Assembly (NCBI GenBank): GCA_034440575.1
Contig: JAOTOL010001545.1
Span: 124,001 to 188,000, forward strand
Length of the DNA stretch: 64,000 nucleotides
Origin: Imbricaverruca yamaguchii
Lineage: Eukaryota; Arthropoda; Thecostraca; Neoverrucidae
Reading direction: 5' to 3'
Part shown: positions 1-12,958 of the stretch, piece after piece
Numbering within the stretch: the first letter of the stretch is position 1
Layout of the letters: every line of letters begins with the position of its first letter
Program-made: the position numbers and the translations under genes
The notes under the pieces: model-generated
What the model was told of the DNA's origin: nothing
Seen by the model: only the letters and a program-made list of their open reading frames with translations
Database searches by the model: none

Positions 1-2429
1 ATTTTCACACTTGCCCTTAGTTTCAAACACATGCAAATGGAGCTTGAGCTGGATTCATTTCATTGTTCTATCAATAGCCTGTTTCGCGACGACCAATAGG
101 TGCCAGGATGCAAAGTCGATGACTTCGTCTAGTCTGAGGGGCATATCCTTGAAATATATGTAATTTGTCGGTAGAGATGAAATGTTCCAGAAGTTCTAAG
201 TATAAAATAATGCATTTGAAATAAAACTAAACAAACGTATTCAAATTGCGGCACTATTAAAAAAACATTTGATTCACAAAAAACAACTAACCAACCTGGC
301 CGCATTTGGCACCATGGCCGAGAGGTAGGAGTTGTCGGATAGAACATACATTTGCCGTTGTATTATCAGCAAATATACAATGTTTGGAATGAAATGGTAG
401 TAGGTATCTTGTGTTTTTTTTTTCCTTTTATCTCATGGTTGTGAGTTACCAGTATAATGAATAAATATTGAAATGCATAATTTCCAGATGCTATAATTCA
501 ATCTTGACCAGAAAATATGAAATTATCTCCATTTCACAAGTGGGTTGTTTGCAGTTCCAATGGTGGTCGAAGCGCCCTTAAAAACTTAAAAATAACTAAC
601 TAACAGTTCCAATGGCGTCCACTCTGTACCGCACCATACGAAACTCCCTTTGTAAATGTCGCTGTATTTCTACCTGAATAACCCTTACTTACTTGGAGGG
701 GGGCAGTTAATCTCTGTCTCTCTATGTCATACTCGCAAGAAAGAGCAAAGCATGAGTTGGCTATAGCACCTCAAAGACCGCAAAACGTTCAAGATATGCA
801 CATCGAAGACAAACTTGTTTACTGGCTTGCCTGACATATTTCAGCCGTAAATGAAGCAATCAGGCCACAAACGATGACGTCAATTTTTGAAGCCTGCATC
901 ATAATTCGGTATTGCTATTATCGTAAATGGCCAACCACTTACCGCGGTTCAAGCTGGCTGGCGATATGGATCAGTGGTGGAGTGCTCGGAAAATTTGAAA
1001 TTTGAAGACCGCTGACTTCGACAAACAGCTGTCGTCATCGGGTTTACTTCCGAAGTCAGGCTCGCTTGGTCTGACTTCCAGATTTCCAACTAGATGACGT
1101 CCAAGACGCGGTTGTTGGTGTATATTTTCAGGGTTTGTGCATAAAAAAGCTGCTAGTAGTCCAATCACTTGTATTAGGTAGTTGAACTTACTCTTTTTAT
1201 TCAAATAATATATTCGTCAAATCTCCTGTTTAAAAGCTTTCAAATCAACGTAATTATTTCGGCCCGACACCGCCATTGGGATGTCATGACGATTACTTCC
1301 CGCCAGTACACACGTGAAACTGATCAATCTCCAGGCATCGTCAAATTTCTGAGCAATCCAGATTATTGCCATCACTCTGTCAGCAATGATCTCGTGAATA
1401 CGCTATATATGATCACATTCGGCAACGCATACATCCACATGTAGCCATTACGCAGTTATATATGGCGCACAATAGTCCCACGCCCCACGTATCCCACGTC
1501 CCACGTATTAACCAAATGAAAGAGTGCACTCACGATCCGACGGCAGAACGTAGCCAGTACTGCTAGGTATGCATTGCAATTAGTGTTCTTCAGGAAGATA
1601 GTTCAACTGACGTCCCTCGCCATGGAAAATGAGCCTATAAGAGCTAAGAGAAGCCCGATCTGGATCGTGACACACAGTACAGTCCGTGTTAAATCGCAGT
1701 TCGGCACGTCGCATTCAGTTCTGAGACACGTGCACAATATTCATCAGGCGAGTCCAGTTTCAGCAAGTGCGCAGCGGATTTCAACCGAAGCGCATGTGTA
1801 CGCTTACGAAGCGCAGGTTGCTAGGTAACGTCGTTAACGTAGGTTACTTCAACTGAAGCGTAGGTTTTCAACGCGCGTATGCCGGCACCACAGGCACGGC
1901 GAAGTCGGTCGCAGCGGCTTCTGTGTGTTACCGAATATGATGCACGGCTCTCAAATTTCAATGTTCCGTGCCGACATCTGTTGTAATTATTTCTGAAATG
2001 CTCTTGTACTTCGGCCGGAATTTGCCACAGTAAGTGTTTGTCTCTGCGGACCGTGAATAGAACTTGTTTGCGACAGGTTCGCAAGCTTTCCGCGTACTAT
2101 TACGCCGATGCCGGGTTTGTAGACCTGGAACGATGTGGATCTTTAATGACCCTCCTGCCCTTGGTCGGTCGGCATCCTTAATGACGTTCGATGCCCCTGG
2201 GGCATTGGCGGCACTTTCAGCTTCCGGTTAAACTAAATTATGCGTAAAATATGATTTTCCTGATCGGATGCATAGTTGGCATACTCGACTGACTGATGGT
2301 GCGACATAATCTCGTAAAATCGCCTCATAAAGTCATGGAATCCGGTATATCTGAAGTCGGTTCTTGTAGCCACCAGCACGCTCTGAACTGACAGTATAAG
2401 CGTACATGGTAGGCGTATATATGAAAAGA
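1..2429. other. non-repetitive DNA, no gene recognised
   Basis: This stretch is moderately AT-rich unique-looking DNA. Open frames are all under 90 codons, none resembles a known protein family, and no splice-bounded coding pattern stands out. Short runs of T and A occur near 410-425. No tRNA, rRNA or transposon end was recognised. A tRNA A-box-like string near 313-325 has no B box after it and is not called. Confidence 0.5.
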
Positions 2430-2905
2430 AGTTGTTTACCTCCAACTGCGTGGGTGTTTGCGTATGTAAGTGTATGGTGTATGTATCTATGATGTGTATC
2501 TGTACGTATGTGTGCTTATATGTGTATATTAATGTGCATGTGTGCATGCATATGTGTATGTATGTGCATGTAGGTGTATATATATGTATGTGTAGGTGTA
2601 AATGTATGTATATCCGTATATGTATCTGCATATGTATGTGCATACGCATGTGTTTACGTATGTGAAACTGCATGTGTGTGTGTGTATGTGAATCTGTATA
2701 TTTATGTGTGTCTGTATGTGCATGTGCATAAGTAATTGTATGTGTACGTGTATCTGTATGTACATGTGCAGGTGTATATGCATCTGTATGTGCAGGTGTA
2801 AATGTATCTGGAAATGTATATGTATCTGTGTATGTGCGTTTATATGTATGTATATCTGCATCAGTATGCGTACAGATAAGTGTATGTGTATATCTGTGTG
2901 AGGGT
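2430..2905. repeat. TG/TA-rich degenerate microsatellite
   Basis: The tract consists of interspersed TGTATG, TGTGTA, TGCATG and TATCTG words with no fixed longer period. It is purine/pyrimidine alternating for almost 500 bp, which makes both strands open in several frames (His/Ile/Tyr-rich or Cys/Met-rich). Those frames are composition artefacts, not genes. Confidence 0.9.
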
Positions 2906-3354
2906 GTGCATATGGTTTATGTATGCGGCGTGTGTGGGGGTTTTGGGAGTGTGCGTGTGTGTGACCGAGTGCTGAAATGACCTTACCCGACCTCGGGCAG
3001 GAGCATCTCAGCTAGAAGCTCGTATTCACGCATCTTCCAAGTGTATTCCTCGGCAGACACACGCACTAACCGAGCCCCAAGAAGCACTAGCTTGGTGGAA
3101 AGTTGCACTATGAGCACGCAATCCTTTTAAACTTTGGAACTGAAAAAGTGCAAAATGGCTGAAATTCCTCCAAGCATATTGAAACGCAAATAAGGCAATG
3201 CTCGCGAAAAACAACTACTCGGCTTTGCTCGGGTGTACTTTTGACATCCTTTTTCCAATTCCTCGCAACTCGGTTTTACCACAATATCAAACAACTCTGT
3301 TTGTACGAGGTATCAGATTAGCCAGAAGTACAAGCACTATGCACTCTTATTTGG
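2906..3354. other. no feature seen
   Basis: Unique-looking sequence between two microsatellites. A short GT-rich extension of the preceding tract reaches about 2965. No recognisable coding or RNA signal. Confidence 0.4.
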
Positions 3355-3420
3355 ATACATACATACATACATATATGTGCATGTATATACATATTATCTA
3401 TTTCATCTATATGTTATGTG

Positions 3421-3463
<43 letters not shown>
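3355..3463. repeat. (ACAT)n followed by (AT)n microsatellite
   Basis: TACATACATACATA around 3357-3372 grades into TATG-type words and then an uninterrupted AT dinucleotide run from about 3424 to 3462. Confidence 0.9.
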
Positions 3464-3466
<3 letters not shown>

Positions 3467-4926
3467 AATAAAATGTTGTGCTGTTGTAAGTATTATTATG
3501 TTGCCTAACATGGGATAGCCGAATTATGAAACACCAGTGAAAAGTGCCAGTTCAGGTCGGCATAGCCGAATATAGTCTTTTTTTGCAGTACGTGTACAAG
3601 CATGTAGCTTCACGTTCACTAAGTTGCATATTTCAAGTTGGAAGGTTCTTCCGCACATCCTACATTACCAGAGCTCTGCACTACCACTTGAAATGCTGAA
3701 TCACGCACAGTGAACAGTAAACTATTCTTACGGCGTGCTGCTCTTTCTATCACACGCACACAAGTTTCTGCTATTGAATTAATCCAGGCTGACAGGAACT
3801 GGTATGGAAAATCAATGCCTAGAAGGCCGATAAAGGCTAGAGGGTGAATATTTAATTTCATCCGTGCGTCACGCAACTAATTATGCTAATCGATCTTGTC
3901 CGCATCAATGCTAACCTTGGAACTACCAAACATGTCTTGGGCTACATTAAATAGTTTTGCACTTTGTGATTGCAATTAACTTATCGGGCCGTATTGGGAC
4001 AGTTGTTTAACCTAGTGGTGACTGCCCCCTGCGTATCCACCAGTCATCCTCATCCGATGAAAAAGACTCGAAATGCATACATTCCTGAACAACAACAAAT
4101 GGCGAATGTATTTTTTGACGCTATCAAGTGCATTATAGACATAAGCTGTCTTCGTCGGTGGTGACACAATTTAATCGATGTCTGCCGGTCTGCGCGTGTC
4201 TGTCGGCTAAAATGTCCTCTACTGTCCACCTGGACTGTTTGTATTGCGGTATGAAGTGTCGCTCCTGCTCATGTTCGTGCGCTCTTGCGCTTCCAGCAGG
4301 AAGATATTTTGTTTCACAAGCATTGTGCAAGCGTTCACCGCTTGCGTATTCGGCAGACTGTGGGCATTGGGCAGACTGTGACGGTATGAAACGGAGTGTC
4401 AATCGTGAACGGAGACTAAAGAGGAGTGTGACGAGAAAAATGACGAGAAAATACATGATCGCAATTGTTTGTTGTCGATCTTGTATGTTCGATATTGTGG
4501 CGTATACTGGAATACGGTCATTGAAGGCATGTAGGTTATGGGAGGAGGAAAAGGAGCGGCTGTGGGCAGAGGAGTTGCGCACGTAGGAGCATAGGCCCGT
4601 CCAGGGTGTCTCAAAAGCCAGATCCTGTGTTAAGGGCAAGCTTTCGCGCTACGACAGTTAACAGAGGCGTGGCGAAGTCGCCTCCCCTAGCACCCGAAAT
4701 ACACTACATGAAACGATAACTTTGGAGACTTTCACAACGTAAAATTTCAACATTTCGAAAGCCATCACCGTTTTATCTCATTTATTTTGTCACCCTCCCA
4801 CTGAGAAAGTTCCTGGCTGTGTCACTGGCAGTCACGCAGCATGTCTCGTGTTGGGTTTCTCATCTCTATATATATTATTATTTGGATGCTTTTATTATAT
4901 CGAGGGTGTGCTCTTCTTATCATAGA
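3464..4926. other. no feature recognised
   Basis: The longest frames (152 codons plus, 168 codons minus, around 4130-4640) overlap each other on opposite strands. Neither resembles a known family, and no splice signals or codon pattern favour one. I treat the stretch as unassigned. Confidence 0.4.
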
Positions 4927-5145
4927 TAATATTATCTATTGTTTGTTTGTTTTGTTTGTTTATTGGTTGGTTCACGACACACTTTATGCACATTCACGGC
5001 TAATGGCGCCGCCCACACTGTTTCGCCGGTGGGCCGTGGGATTGGGAAATGTCCTGAGTGGCGCTAGAGTCGAACCCGGGACCTTTGGTACCCATAGTCC
5101 GACACCTTAACCACTCGGCCATCCCCGCCCCTAATATTATCTATT
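4927..5145 (-). mobile_element. full-length tRNA-derived SINE (family S1) with 14-bp TSD
   Basis: Read on the minus strand, the element starts at 5131 with a tRNA-like head. The A box contains TGGCCGAGTGG and the B box GGGTTCGACTC, a type II (Leu/Ser-like) arrangement. A body follows with the landmarks GGACATTTCCCAATCCCACG and AAACAGTGTGGGCGGCGCC, then a tail of ATAAACAAAC-type repeats ending at 4941. The 14-bp string TAATATTATCTATT occurs exactly at 4927-4940 and 5132-5145, a perfect target-site duplication. The element is therefore 191 bp (4941-5131). The A and B boxes would form an internal RNA polymerase III promoter. It encodes no protein and would depend on a LINE for movement. Confidence 0.93.
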
Positions 5146-7009
5146 AGTACTGTTCTGTGGCAAAGAGCAACCTCCTTATGGCTCGAGTTTGAACCTTGGC
5201 CTGTATGATCTGCCAGCCCTCCGTGATGGCCAGCGGTGTTGAAGTCTACCTGTTGTGACACCGACCTCTCTCGCCAGGTGATGTTCTACATCATGTAGCA
5301 GCCCAGCTTCGGTAGCTGGCTGAATCGCCTCAGGGCCGTGAACAGGTATGGCCTCGGAATGTCCTCAAGCGCCAGATCCCGCCAAGGTCACATTTGGCCA
5401 TGTCATGCGTTTAAGAGCGATCGTAAATCTGGGAAAATGCACGTTATTGGCTCACTGTTGGCAGCAGGCAGCCTTTTGTTTTCGTTTCGGGGAGCTGAAC
5501 CGTCGTAAATCGTCTAGCGCTATCGAGTTTGTTAAGATGTTCGATTCAGTTTCCCGGGAAGGGTATGCCTTCTTTGTTTGGTCGGGTTTCTTAGCTTTCT
5601 CAAAGTAATGTACGGAGGCCCGAAGGAGGTTTCAAAGCGTATGTGTCGTCTTGGTGTCGCTCGGCGTCCTTCACTGGCTATTGTCTGCTCAGCTCACTAG
5701 CGTAGTTGGTTAAATGGATCCGAGTTTTAGTGGCACGCAGGTCGAATGGCATTGTTTTCCTCGCTTAGGTTAGCTGAAAAGCTGAACAGAGCTCCGTTTT
5801 TTGTGCCTCGTTCTAACCGACGAGTGAAGTGCACGTGTTTGGACATGGGTTGGATGTTTCTGGCAACATTGATTCGAGATATCCAGATGTGGCGCATGAA
5901 GTTTAGAAAAGCTGTACTAAAGCTACACGAGGGAGAAACGCCCAGTCCCCAAGTCCAGTCCCCAAGCGTGAAACGAGGCAATTACCTCGCCTACATGAGT
6001 GGCGAAGCTTCAGAATACGATGGGATTACGACAACTTATTAGTATTGTTAAGCTCTTCAGATGCTTTGGTGTGTTAGGCCCATTCACAAGAGCAGCGTTA
6101 TCGCCAGCTTTCCTAATCGCATCGTTTTCTAAAGTTTTCTGCTCATGTAAACGCGGCAATTGAATTCAAGACGACGCTCGCGCTTAGCTCAGCGATTGTA
6201 CGTCACTATCACTCTCCACCGAACGGTTCCGACATTGCCGGCTGAATTGGCAGCGGTGCCGTCAACATATAACGCAGTTGTTCTTGCGTACCGTCCAGCT
6301 TTGGCGAGCTACCAGAAAATGAATTACCTCAGAATTTCCTCACTTAAAAATAAATGAAAATTAAGCTCGAATCAAGTCATTTTGACTTCAGTAAGGCTTG
6401 GCTACACATAGCCCAACTTCAAGATTATAGTCTTATACGTATGCAATGTGGTACATGGTACTCTATGCAAACAAGGTATTATTTGAAATAGTAGGCAATT
6501 ATGAAAGCATAAATGAGTGATACAACAATGAAGAAGGTTTTGGTGTGGGTTTTTTTTCTAGTAACCATATACACGAAAAAAAAATGCGAAGATCGTGAAG
6601 CGAATTGCCGTAAATGATCGATCACTCAAAAAAACACTCAGGAACACTCGCAATACATTCATAAACACTCGTAACAATCGTAAGCACACGCAAATACTCT
6701 TCTCGTCATGGAATGGGGGGGCGTTGGATAATACCAACTGGTACTAGTGACACTAGCAATCCCTGTAACTCCCGAGGCAATGAAAGAGGCGTTGCAAGTC
6801 GTGAGAATTACAGAGGTAGAAGAGAACCAAAAATAACCTGGGGCTCCTCAGATGGATTCGAGAAGCTTTCTGTGACGTGTGAAGGGCGCGTTTTCATGAC
6901 ACACATCGTCCGATGCCATGCACGTCCGCTGATTATTGTCTCGATTCACCATGTCTGCTTTGTGGGCTGCATTTGACTGAGGTGATACATTGCCGAGGTG
7001 TCGTGTTGA
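5146..7009. other. no feature recognised
   Basis: Unique-looking DNA with short frames (up to about 98 codons, overlapping on both strands at 5730-6040). No family was recognised. Short homopolymer and ACACTC-rich patches occur near 6540-6700. Confidence 0.4.
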
Positions 7010-7267
7010 CTGATGTTAGTGATGCGCCGCAGTGTGGGTTCTGACGTCAGTGAGGTGCCGCGATAGGACCCTGACTTCAGTGCTGAGCAGTGGTGTGGAC
7101 TCTGATGTCGGTGATGGATCGCGCAGTGGACTCTGGACTCTGGTGTCAGTGCAAAGCTGCGGAGTGAACTCTGATATCAGTGATGGATCACATAGTGAAC
7201 TTTAATATCAGTGACGGATCGCGGAGCGGACTCTAATAGCAGTGATGGATCGCGGAGTGGACTCTGG
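7010..7267. repeat. degenerate ~31-bp minisatellite
   Basis: About eight diverged copies of a unit built from GGACTCTGATATCAGTGATG and GATCGCGGAGTG. Copies toward the right end (7150-7267) are the most alike. Confidence 0.8.
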
Positions 7268-7904
7268 CCCTTTTGATGGAAATATGGACTGGATTGTGAT
7301 CTCAGACGGCTGTTACGTAGCCCGCTATGAACAAGCGCTGCGGACTAGAGTGCGGACTGAAAAGTGCTGTAGAACAGCAAATCATGCAAGTTTATCACCG
7401 AAGTCTGGCCAAGACGATGGAGTTCCAGGTCTCTCATGCCACGAGCTAATATCCATTGGCTGGCTCCCTCAAACCGATCAGGTAAGTGAAGCTCTATAGT
7501 ATGCTTTAATTGGTGTTGAAAGTTGCAGATGGCTTTATTTGCAACCTCTGCGCTACATGCATGATATTGTTAGTGTCAAACAGTAGACGTGATATACACA
7601 TAAATTGTCGCCACAAGCGAAACGAAAACTACTGTTCGATGTGCTGTTCTGTCCTTGAAAGTGTGTTGCGCCTGTTTCACCACCGTTCATCGCTATTTCT
7701 CCTATCGCACATACGTCCTTAAAAATTACTACCAAAAGCCGCTTCTGTTCAGCTTACGCGCGCGAAGTTTCCAACGACTGGATCGAATAATGAAGGTCAC
7801 ACGCCCTTCCATATTCGCTCGATGGTGTACACCGTGCTGGGATGCTTCGGCAGAGCCGAGAAGGCGCATGCTGCACATCCTATGACTGCCAGTCTGTGTG
7901 TAGC
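7268..7904. other. no feature recognised
   Basis: Non-repetitive sequence between two minisatellites. Frames of 60-85 codons occur on both strands without recognisable family features. Confidence 0.4.
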
Positions 7905-8425
7905 TCTGACACTTCTCATCTCAGACACAGTTCTGATGCCTTCCGGTTCTGACACATCTCTGACATTTCCCGGCTCTGACATCTTCCGGTTCTGACAAAG
8001 CTCTGTCACAGCTGAGTCAGCTCTGACACTTCCCGGCGCCAACACAACTCTGAGACGGTTTTAATACTTCCTGGCTCTGACAGAACTGACACCCGTTTGA
8101 CATTTCCAGGTTCTGTGACAGCTTTGACACGCCTCTGATACTCCCCTACCCTGACACACCTCTGGCACTTCCCGACCTTGACACCACTCTGACACTTCTC
8201 GACCCTGACACACCTCTGGCACTTCCCGACCTTGACACCACTCTGACACTTCTCGACCCTGACACACCTCTGGCACTTCTCGACCCTGACACTCCTCTGA
8301 CATTTCTCGACCCTGACACTCCTCTGACACTTCTCGACCCTGACACCACTCTGACACTTCTCGACCCTGACACGCCGTCTGACACTTCCAGACCCTGGCA
8401 CACCTCTGACATTGGTTGGCCTTGA
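7905..8425. repeat. 27-bp minisatellite
   Basis: Tandem units such as CTCTGACACTTCTCGACCCT plus GACACAC repeat about 19 times. The left part (7905-8130) is shorter-period and more diverged; the part from 8150 to 8400 keeps 27 bp closely. Because 27 is a multiple of three, all minus-strand frames stay open, giving a nine-residue peptide repeat (VRVEKCQRS) in one of them. I read that as a consequence of the period rather than proof of coding. Confidence 0.92.
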
Positions 8426-8574
8426 CGGCTCTGCCGCCGGCTCCACGCCGTTGGGGCCTCCGGCCGATGACGTCGACCGATAGCCCGGCCGTCCGCTGAT
8501 GGTAGTGTTCCGGCGTGTTTTTACGACGCCTTTCGCTTGAAGAGCGTCGAGCTCGTCGTTTGGAGGGAATGACA
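8426..8574 (-). other. short non-repetitive spacer, open on the minus strand
   Basis: This GC-rich spacer separates two triplet-period minisatellites and is open in two minus-strand frames, so a 303-codon frame runs through 8006-8917. The spacer part of that frame has mixed, protein-like composition. It matches no family I know. It could be a coding exon carrying repeat domains, or simply chance openness. Confidence 0.2.
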
Positions 8575-8880
8575 TGCGGTCGACGGGACGGCGCAGACGC
8601 TCTCGATGGGCGACTGGCGCGGACTCCGACATACCTCGGTGGGCGACTGGCGCAGCGCCGACATACCTCGGCGGGCGGCTGGCGCGGACTTCGACATACT
8701 TTGGTGGGCGACTGACGCAGACGCTGACATACTTTGGTGGGCGACTGACGCCGACGCCGACATACTTTGGTGGGCGACTGGCGCGGACTCCGACATACCT
8801 CCGTGGGCGACTGACGCAGGCGCCAACATACCTTGGTGGGCGACTGACGCAGACGCCGACATACCTCGGCGTGTGCAGTG
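8575..8880. repeat. 33-bp minisatellite
   Basis: About nine copies of a unit with the parts CGACTGACGC and GACATACCTCGGTGGG. Copies differ mainly by GACGCAGACGC versus GGCGCGGACTCC. The unit is 11 codons long, so several frames are open on both strands. Confidence 0.92.
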
Positions 8881-9438
8881 CTGTCCCGCCACTTTCTGCC
8901 GTGGCAAAAACAAACACAAAACAGTGAACGTCGACGACGAAGCAATTAGAATTAAACGTCGATGACTATGCCGATTGGCGTATCAAGTACGCGTGCAAAC
9001 GGGACGGTCTGCAGCGGGCGAACGATGCTCTTCTATCGAGGTGTTGTTACGACGCTCCTCCAAGCTGACGTGGGCTGCAAATTGTGGCTACACAGCGCTA
9101 TAGCGCAGCCTTATGCACCGACACCCACCGCAATAGAACCGCCTGGAATAATAATGACGTATCCATTGGTCCAGCGGTGCACACGCCGAACACCACTGAT
9201 CCACTTCTTGTGAGCAACCGAACGTCTGCGGCTGGATCTTCTGCCTCACAAGAGGAGCGGAGAGTGCTCGTATCGGCCGCTGAGGCGGACCGAGCTTTTC
9301 CGTGGTCACTGCAGCGCCTGTGGTCGTCACTCATCAAATTGCTCCTGCATCGATCGGTGTTCTTCGCTGTCCTTCGGCGTTCTGCTCACGCCACACTCGA
9401 GCGGATGGCCTTGGTGATAGCCTCACGCAGACACTCCA
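8881..9438. other. no feature recognised
   Basis: Unique sequence with moderate GC. Frames on both strands overlap and continue into the flanking repeats; none was recognised. Confidence 0.4.
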
Positions 9439-9745
<307 letters not shown>

Positions 9746-10060
9746 ATAATACGTGCCTCCCCCAGTGGGAAGGTGGAGCCCATCCGGCCGGGAGTATGCG
9801 CCCCTCTGGGAAGGCCCGAGTGCGCCCACCCCCTCACAAAGAATTTAGCCAGAGGTGCTCCTATGATAGGAAAAGAGGGGCGCAATTTGAAGGAATTGCG
9901 CCTCTTCGGGAAGGCCCCGGTGCACTTCGCTCCCTCATTTTTTTTCTTCAGTCAGAAGCGCCCCTCCGAGAGGAAAAGTTTACTTTCGGTACTCTCGAAA
10001 TGGCCCCCCTCCATACATGTCCTCTCTTAACAATTGCTGGATCCGCACCTGGATATGGGT
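9746..10060 (-). mobile_element. dispersed repeat R1, copy a (GGATCC-type end)
   Basis: The right end, read on the minus strand, begins GCGGATCCAGCAATTGT (10036-10052), a diverged form of the end seen at 24748, 31240 and 41200. Inside are two diverged copies of a family landmark, GCCCCTCTGGGAAGGCCCGA at 9799-9818 and a related string at about 9897-9925. The + strand left end is poorly defined at the (CA)n tract. No coding capacity was recognised. It is probably a non-autonomous element; the class is unknown. Confidence 0.6.
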
Positions 10061-11164
10061 GTCACTTTGTGAACTTTGTTGGAGGACCTACTGACCTTGT
10101 GATGGCCAAAGCTGGCCGAAACCATTTCTGTCCAGTGCATTCCATGAGTCGAACAGTGCATCATGATTGGACGGATGGGGAAAGTCAAACTTCGAAGACG
10201 TCAAATTAATGATTAAATAGTCCAATGCCCCTACCCCCATAGTGCACGCGAAGTGACACCCCGGATTAGAGATCTTCAAAAGGAAGCATCTCAGCGTTTG
10301 TGAATATGCACCCATCAGGTTTGTCCGAAATTATCCCAAACTAAGTTATATGTTTGAAAATCATTGGAAGTATTCCATGACGGAAAATTCAAACTGAAAT
10401 TATATTGTAAATCGATGATGAGGTAACTAGGTAACTAATTGCTTAAATGACCTTTTTTGTGGCGCCTTCGATCAATTGCCTTAATGAGATGGAGATCACG
10501 GACATTATCTAGCATCACTTCCGTCTCACTGACACTGACCCCGTCTTTCCGCTGAGAGGACTCCATCACCTCAACTTCGTGGTTACTTTAACTTCAAACT
10601 GATTGATTGTCAAAGCAATTCGGTAACTGGTGCCGGTTGATAAGTAACTTGGCGGGGCGCATATGCCCTTGCACATGAATGGGCTTCTGGAAAACGTGCT
10701 GCTAGAAACGAATGCTTAAGTTGTTAAGTTCTTTTTGCCTCGTTCGGTTTCAGATAATTTTAACATCCTTTTCATTGCAGGTTTAAACGATACATTAAGC
10801 ATTCTAAACGAATGGGGTGGTTACAAGAATATAACAACTGAAATACAATTCCACGCATTTTACTTTAGCTGCAGATAACCGTTATGTAAATCCGTTCCGG
10901 GCGCTGGAAGCGAATCTTGTTTGTATGATCCTTCTTCGGCGAAGGATTACCTCCAACGCAAGTTCAATTAGCGGTTGGCGCAGTACGTGTTTACATGGGC
11001 ATCCGAATCCGATCATAATCCGCTGGCGGCGCTAATTCGAATTAGTGCTGCTCGTGTAAGTTGGATAATTGACCCCGCTTCCTATGCTTCCATCCGCCAA
11101 TGATGTGCAACATAGCAGTGCCGTCGTGGGATTTGTCCTGATCTGTTCGCCTGTCTCTGTGACC
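10061..11164. other. no feature recognised
   Basis: AT-leaning unique sequence with no frame over 75 codons. No repeat or RNA motif was seen. Confidence 0.4.
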
Positions 11165-11605
11165 AGAGCAGCTCTCCTGCACAGCGGGTCAGCCGATGAC
11201 CTCTCCTCCACAGCGGGTCAGCCGAGGTCATTTCCTTCACAGCGGGTCAACTGAGAACCTCTCATTCACAACGGGTCAGCCCATGACCTCTCCTTCACAA
11301 CGGGTCAGCCGTTGACCTCTCCTCCACAGCGGGTCAGCCGAGGTCATTTCCTTCACAGCGGGTCAACTGAGAACCTCTCCTTCACAACGGGTCAGCCCAT
11401 GACCTCTCCTTCACAAGCGGGTCAGCCGTTGACCTCTCCTTCACAGCGGGTCAGCCGAGGTCATTTCCTTCACAGCGGGTCAACGGTAGAGACCTCTCCT
11501 TCACAACGGGTCAGCCGATGACCTCTCCTTCACAGCGGGTCAGCCGATGACCTCTCCTTCACAACGGGTCAGCCGATGACCTCTCCTTCACAGCGGGTCA
11601 GCCAA
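11165..11605. repeat. 29-bp minisatellite
   Basis: About 15 copies of a unit made of GACCTCTCCTTCACAGCGGG and TCAGCCGAT. Variants include GGTCATTTCC in place of GACCTCTCC and ACAACGGG for ACAGCGGG. Two small insertions break the period near 11415 and 11485. Confidence 0.93.
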
Positions 11606-12466
11606 GGACAGAGCGGTGCGCGACGCAGTCAGATCCAGGCGTGTTTAACTGTACGTGATGTCCAGATAGGGGAGCATTTGGCTTTAATTTCTGCAGACCC
11701 TGCTGAATCAGAAGATGTGGAGTATACGACAGTATGAACGAAAATTTAAATCAATATTTAGGGAATAGTTGTTCTAATATGTCTAGGTGTTTGTGTTGTT
11801 AGTAGGATATTTTTAATACATCTTTTTTTTTGTTTCACTTTTACGCAAGCGTACCATATCGGATTACACTAACAACATGTCCATTTTGAAATCACAGCAT
11901 TTAGTTTTAGTCTCCGACACCGACAAAGCCTCTGTCGCGTCTCGTGCGGCGCTACACATCCTCCCCTGCCGCTTCTCACGACACAGCTGTGACAAATATA
12001 TGAACGGGAAGTAAGATTTCACTAGTTTGTGGAGCGCGTTGTGCTCAAAGACAAAATACTTGGACAATTTGGCATGGCACTGCGCATAATCTGTGTCAGA
12101 ATGATGAAACCTTGATCTGGTTTATATTGTGCTAAGCCGGAAAGCAAGCCGACAGCGGCGGTTGAATTCACACGAATTCCTGTGCCAGCACGAAATATTC
12201 TGCGACCAAACCTATGAAAGGCGTGGTGCGTACCTGGCACCAGGCATTGGATGAAGGTAGATATCAAACACAACGAAAAGCATGTGTCATTCTGGGTGAA
12301 GGAATTACACTTGGAAATGCTTTTAGAAGAATAAGTATTTCAAGTTCCAAAAGCGTGGCGCAAGGCCCCGGCCGGACTGCGCATCTCATGTGAACCACTG
12401 TCCTATGTACACGAGAGTGGACTCAAGTGGGCTTCGCCCTCACCGTTAATCAAGGATGGAAATAAT
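11606..12466. other. no feature recognised
   Basis: Unique sequence; minus-strand frames of 67-83 codons have no recognisable similarity. Confidence 0.4.
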
Positions 12467-12467
12467 C

Positions 12468-12525
<58 letters not shown>
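12467..12525. repeat. (AT)n microsatellite
   Basis: Alternating AT from about 12467 to 12524, with one phase slip (ATTATA) near 12491. Confidence 0.95.
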
Positions 12526-12527
<2 letters not shown>

Positions 12528-12958
12528 GAATGCTTTTCGTGGGTGAGTGGCAATAAATAAGTAGATATTATCGCTTTTCTCAAACGAATGTAGTCATGCG
12601 CGTTTAGACGTAATTGTAGCCGAATGTTATGTCATGCCCCAGATCTTGCTCAGAAGGATTACTCCGCATGCGTCAGTTTTGGTGCTGAGAACAGAAAAAG
12701 GTCAGAACATGCATAACGTTCCTACCAGGATGTGTCCCGCACAACACAACTGGGCTATTCCACCTATGCATGAAAGTTCGACTCGCCAAGCCGATAGTTT
12801 GGTGTTGGGACGAGTGCGTGCCTCTTGTGGCCTGTGTGCAGCTTAAGCACACACATTTTCTCGCAAAACGATTATCCGTGGGTGATCGATTGGTGCTGGC
12901 TGTTTGCGTTGCACAGGCAACGCTGACGGCGTTCGGCACTGGTGTCGTGCTGGTCAGA
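12526..12958. other. no feature recognised
   Basis: Unique sequence. A 139-codon minus-strand frame and a 239-codon plus-strand frame overlap across 12673-13489, but both extend into the MITE-like element and the 33-bp array and neither looks like a known protein. Confidence 0.4.

Noticed and set aside
300..345. tRNA or SINE head from the A-box-like TGGCCGAGAGG
   Set aside because: No B box, no recognisable body and no flanking duplication.
4133..4639. 168-codon minus and 152-codon plus frames as genes
   Set aside because: They overlap on opposite strands, neither resembles a known protein and no splice or promoter context supports either.
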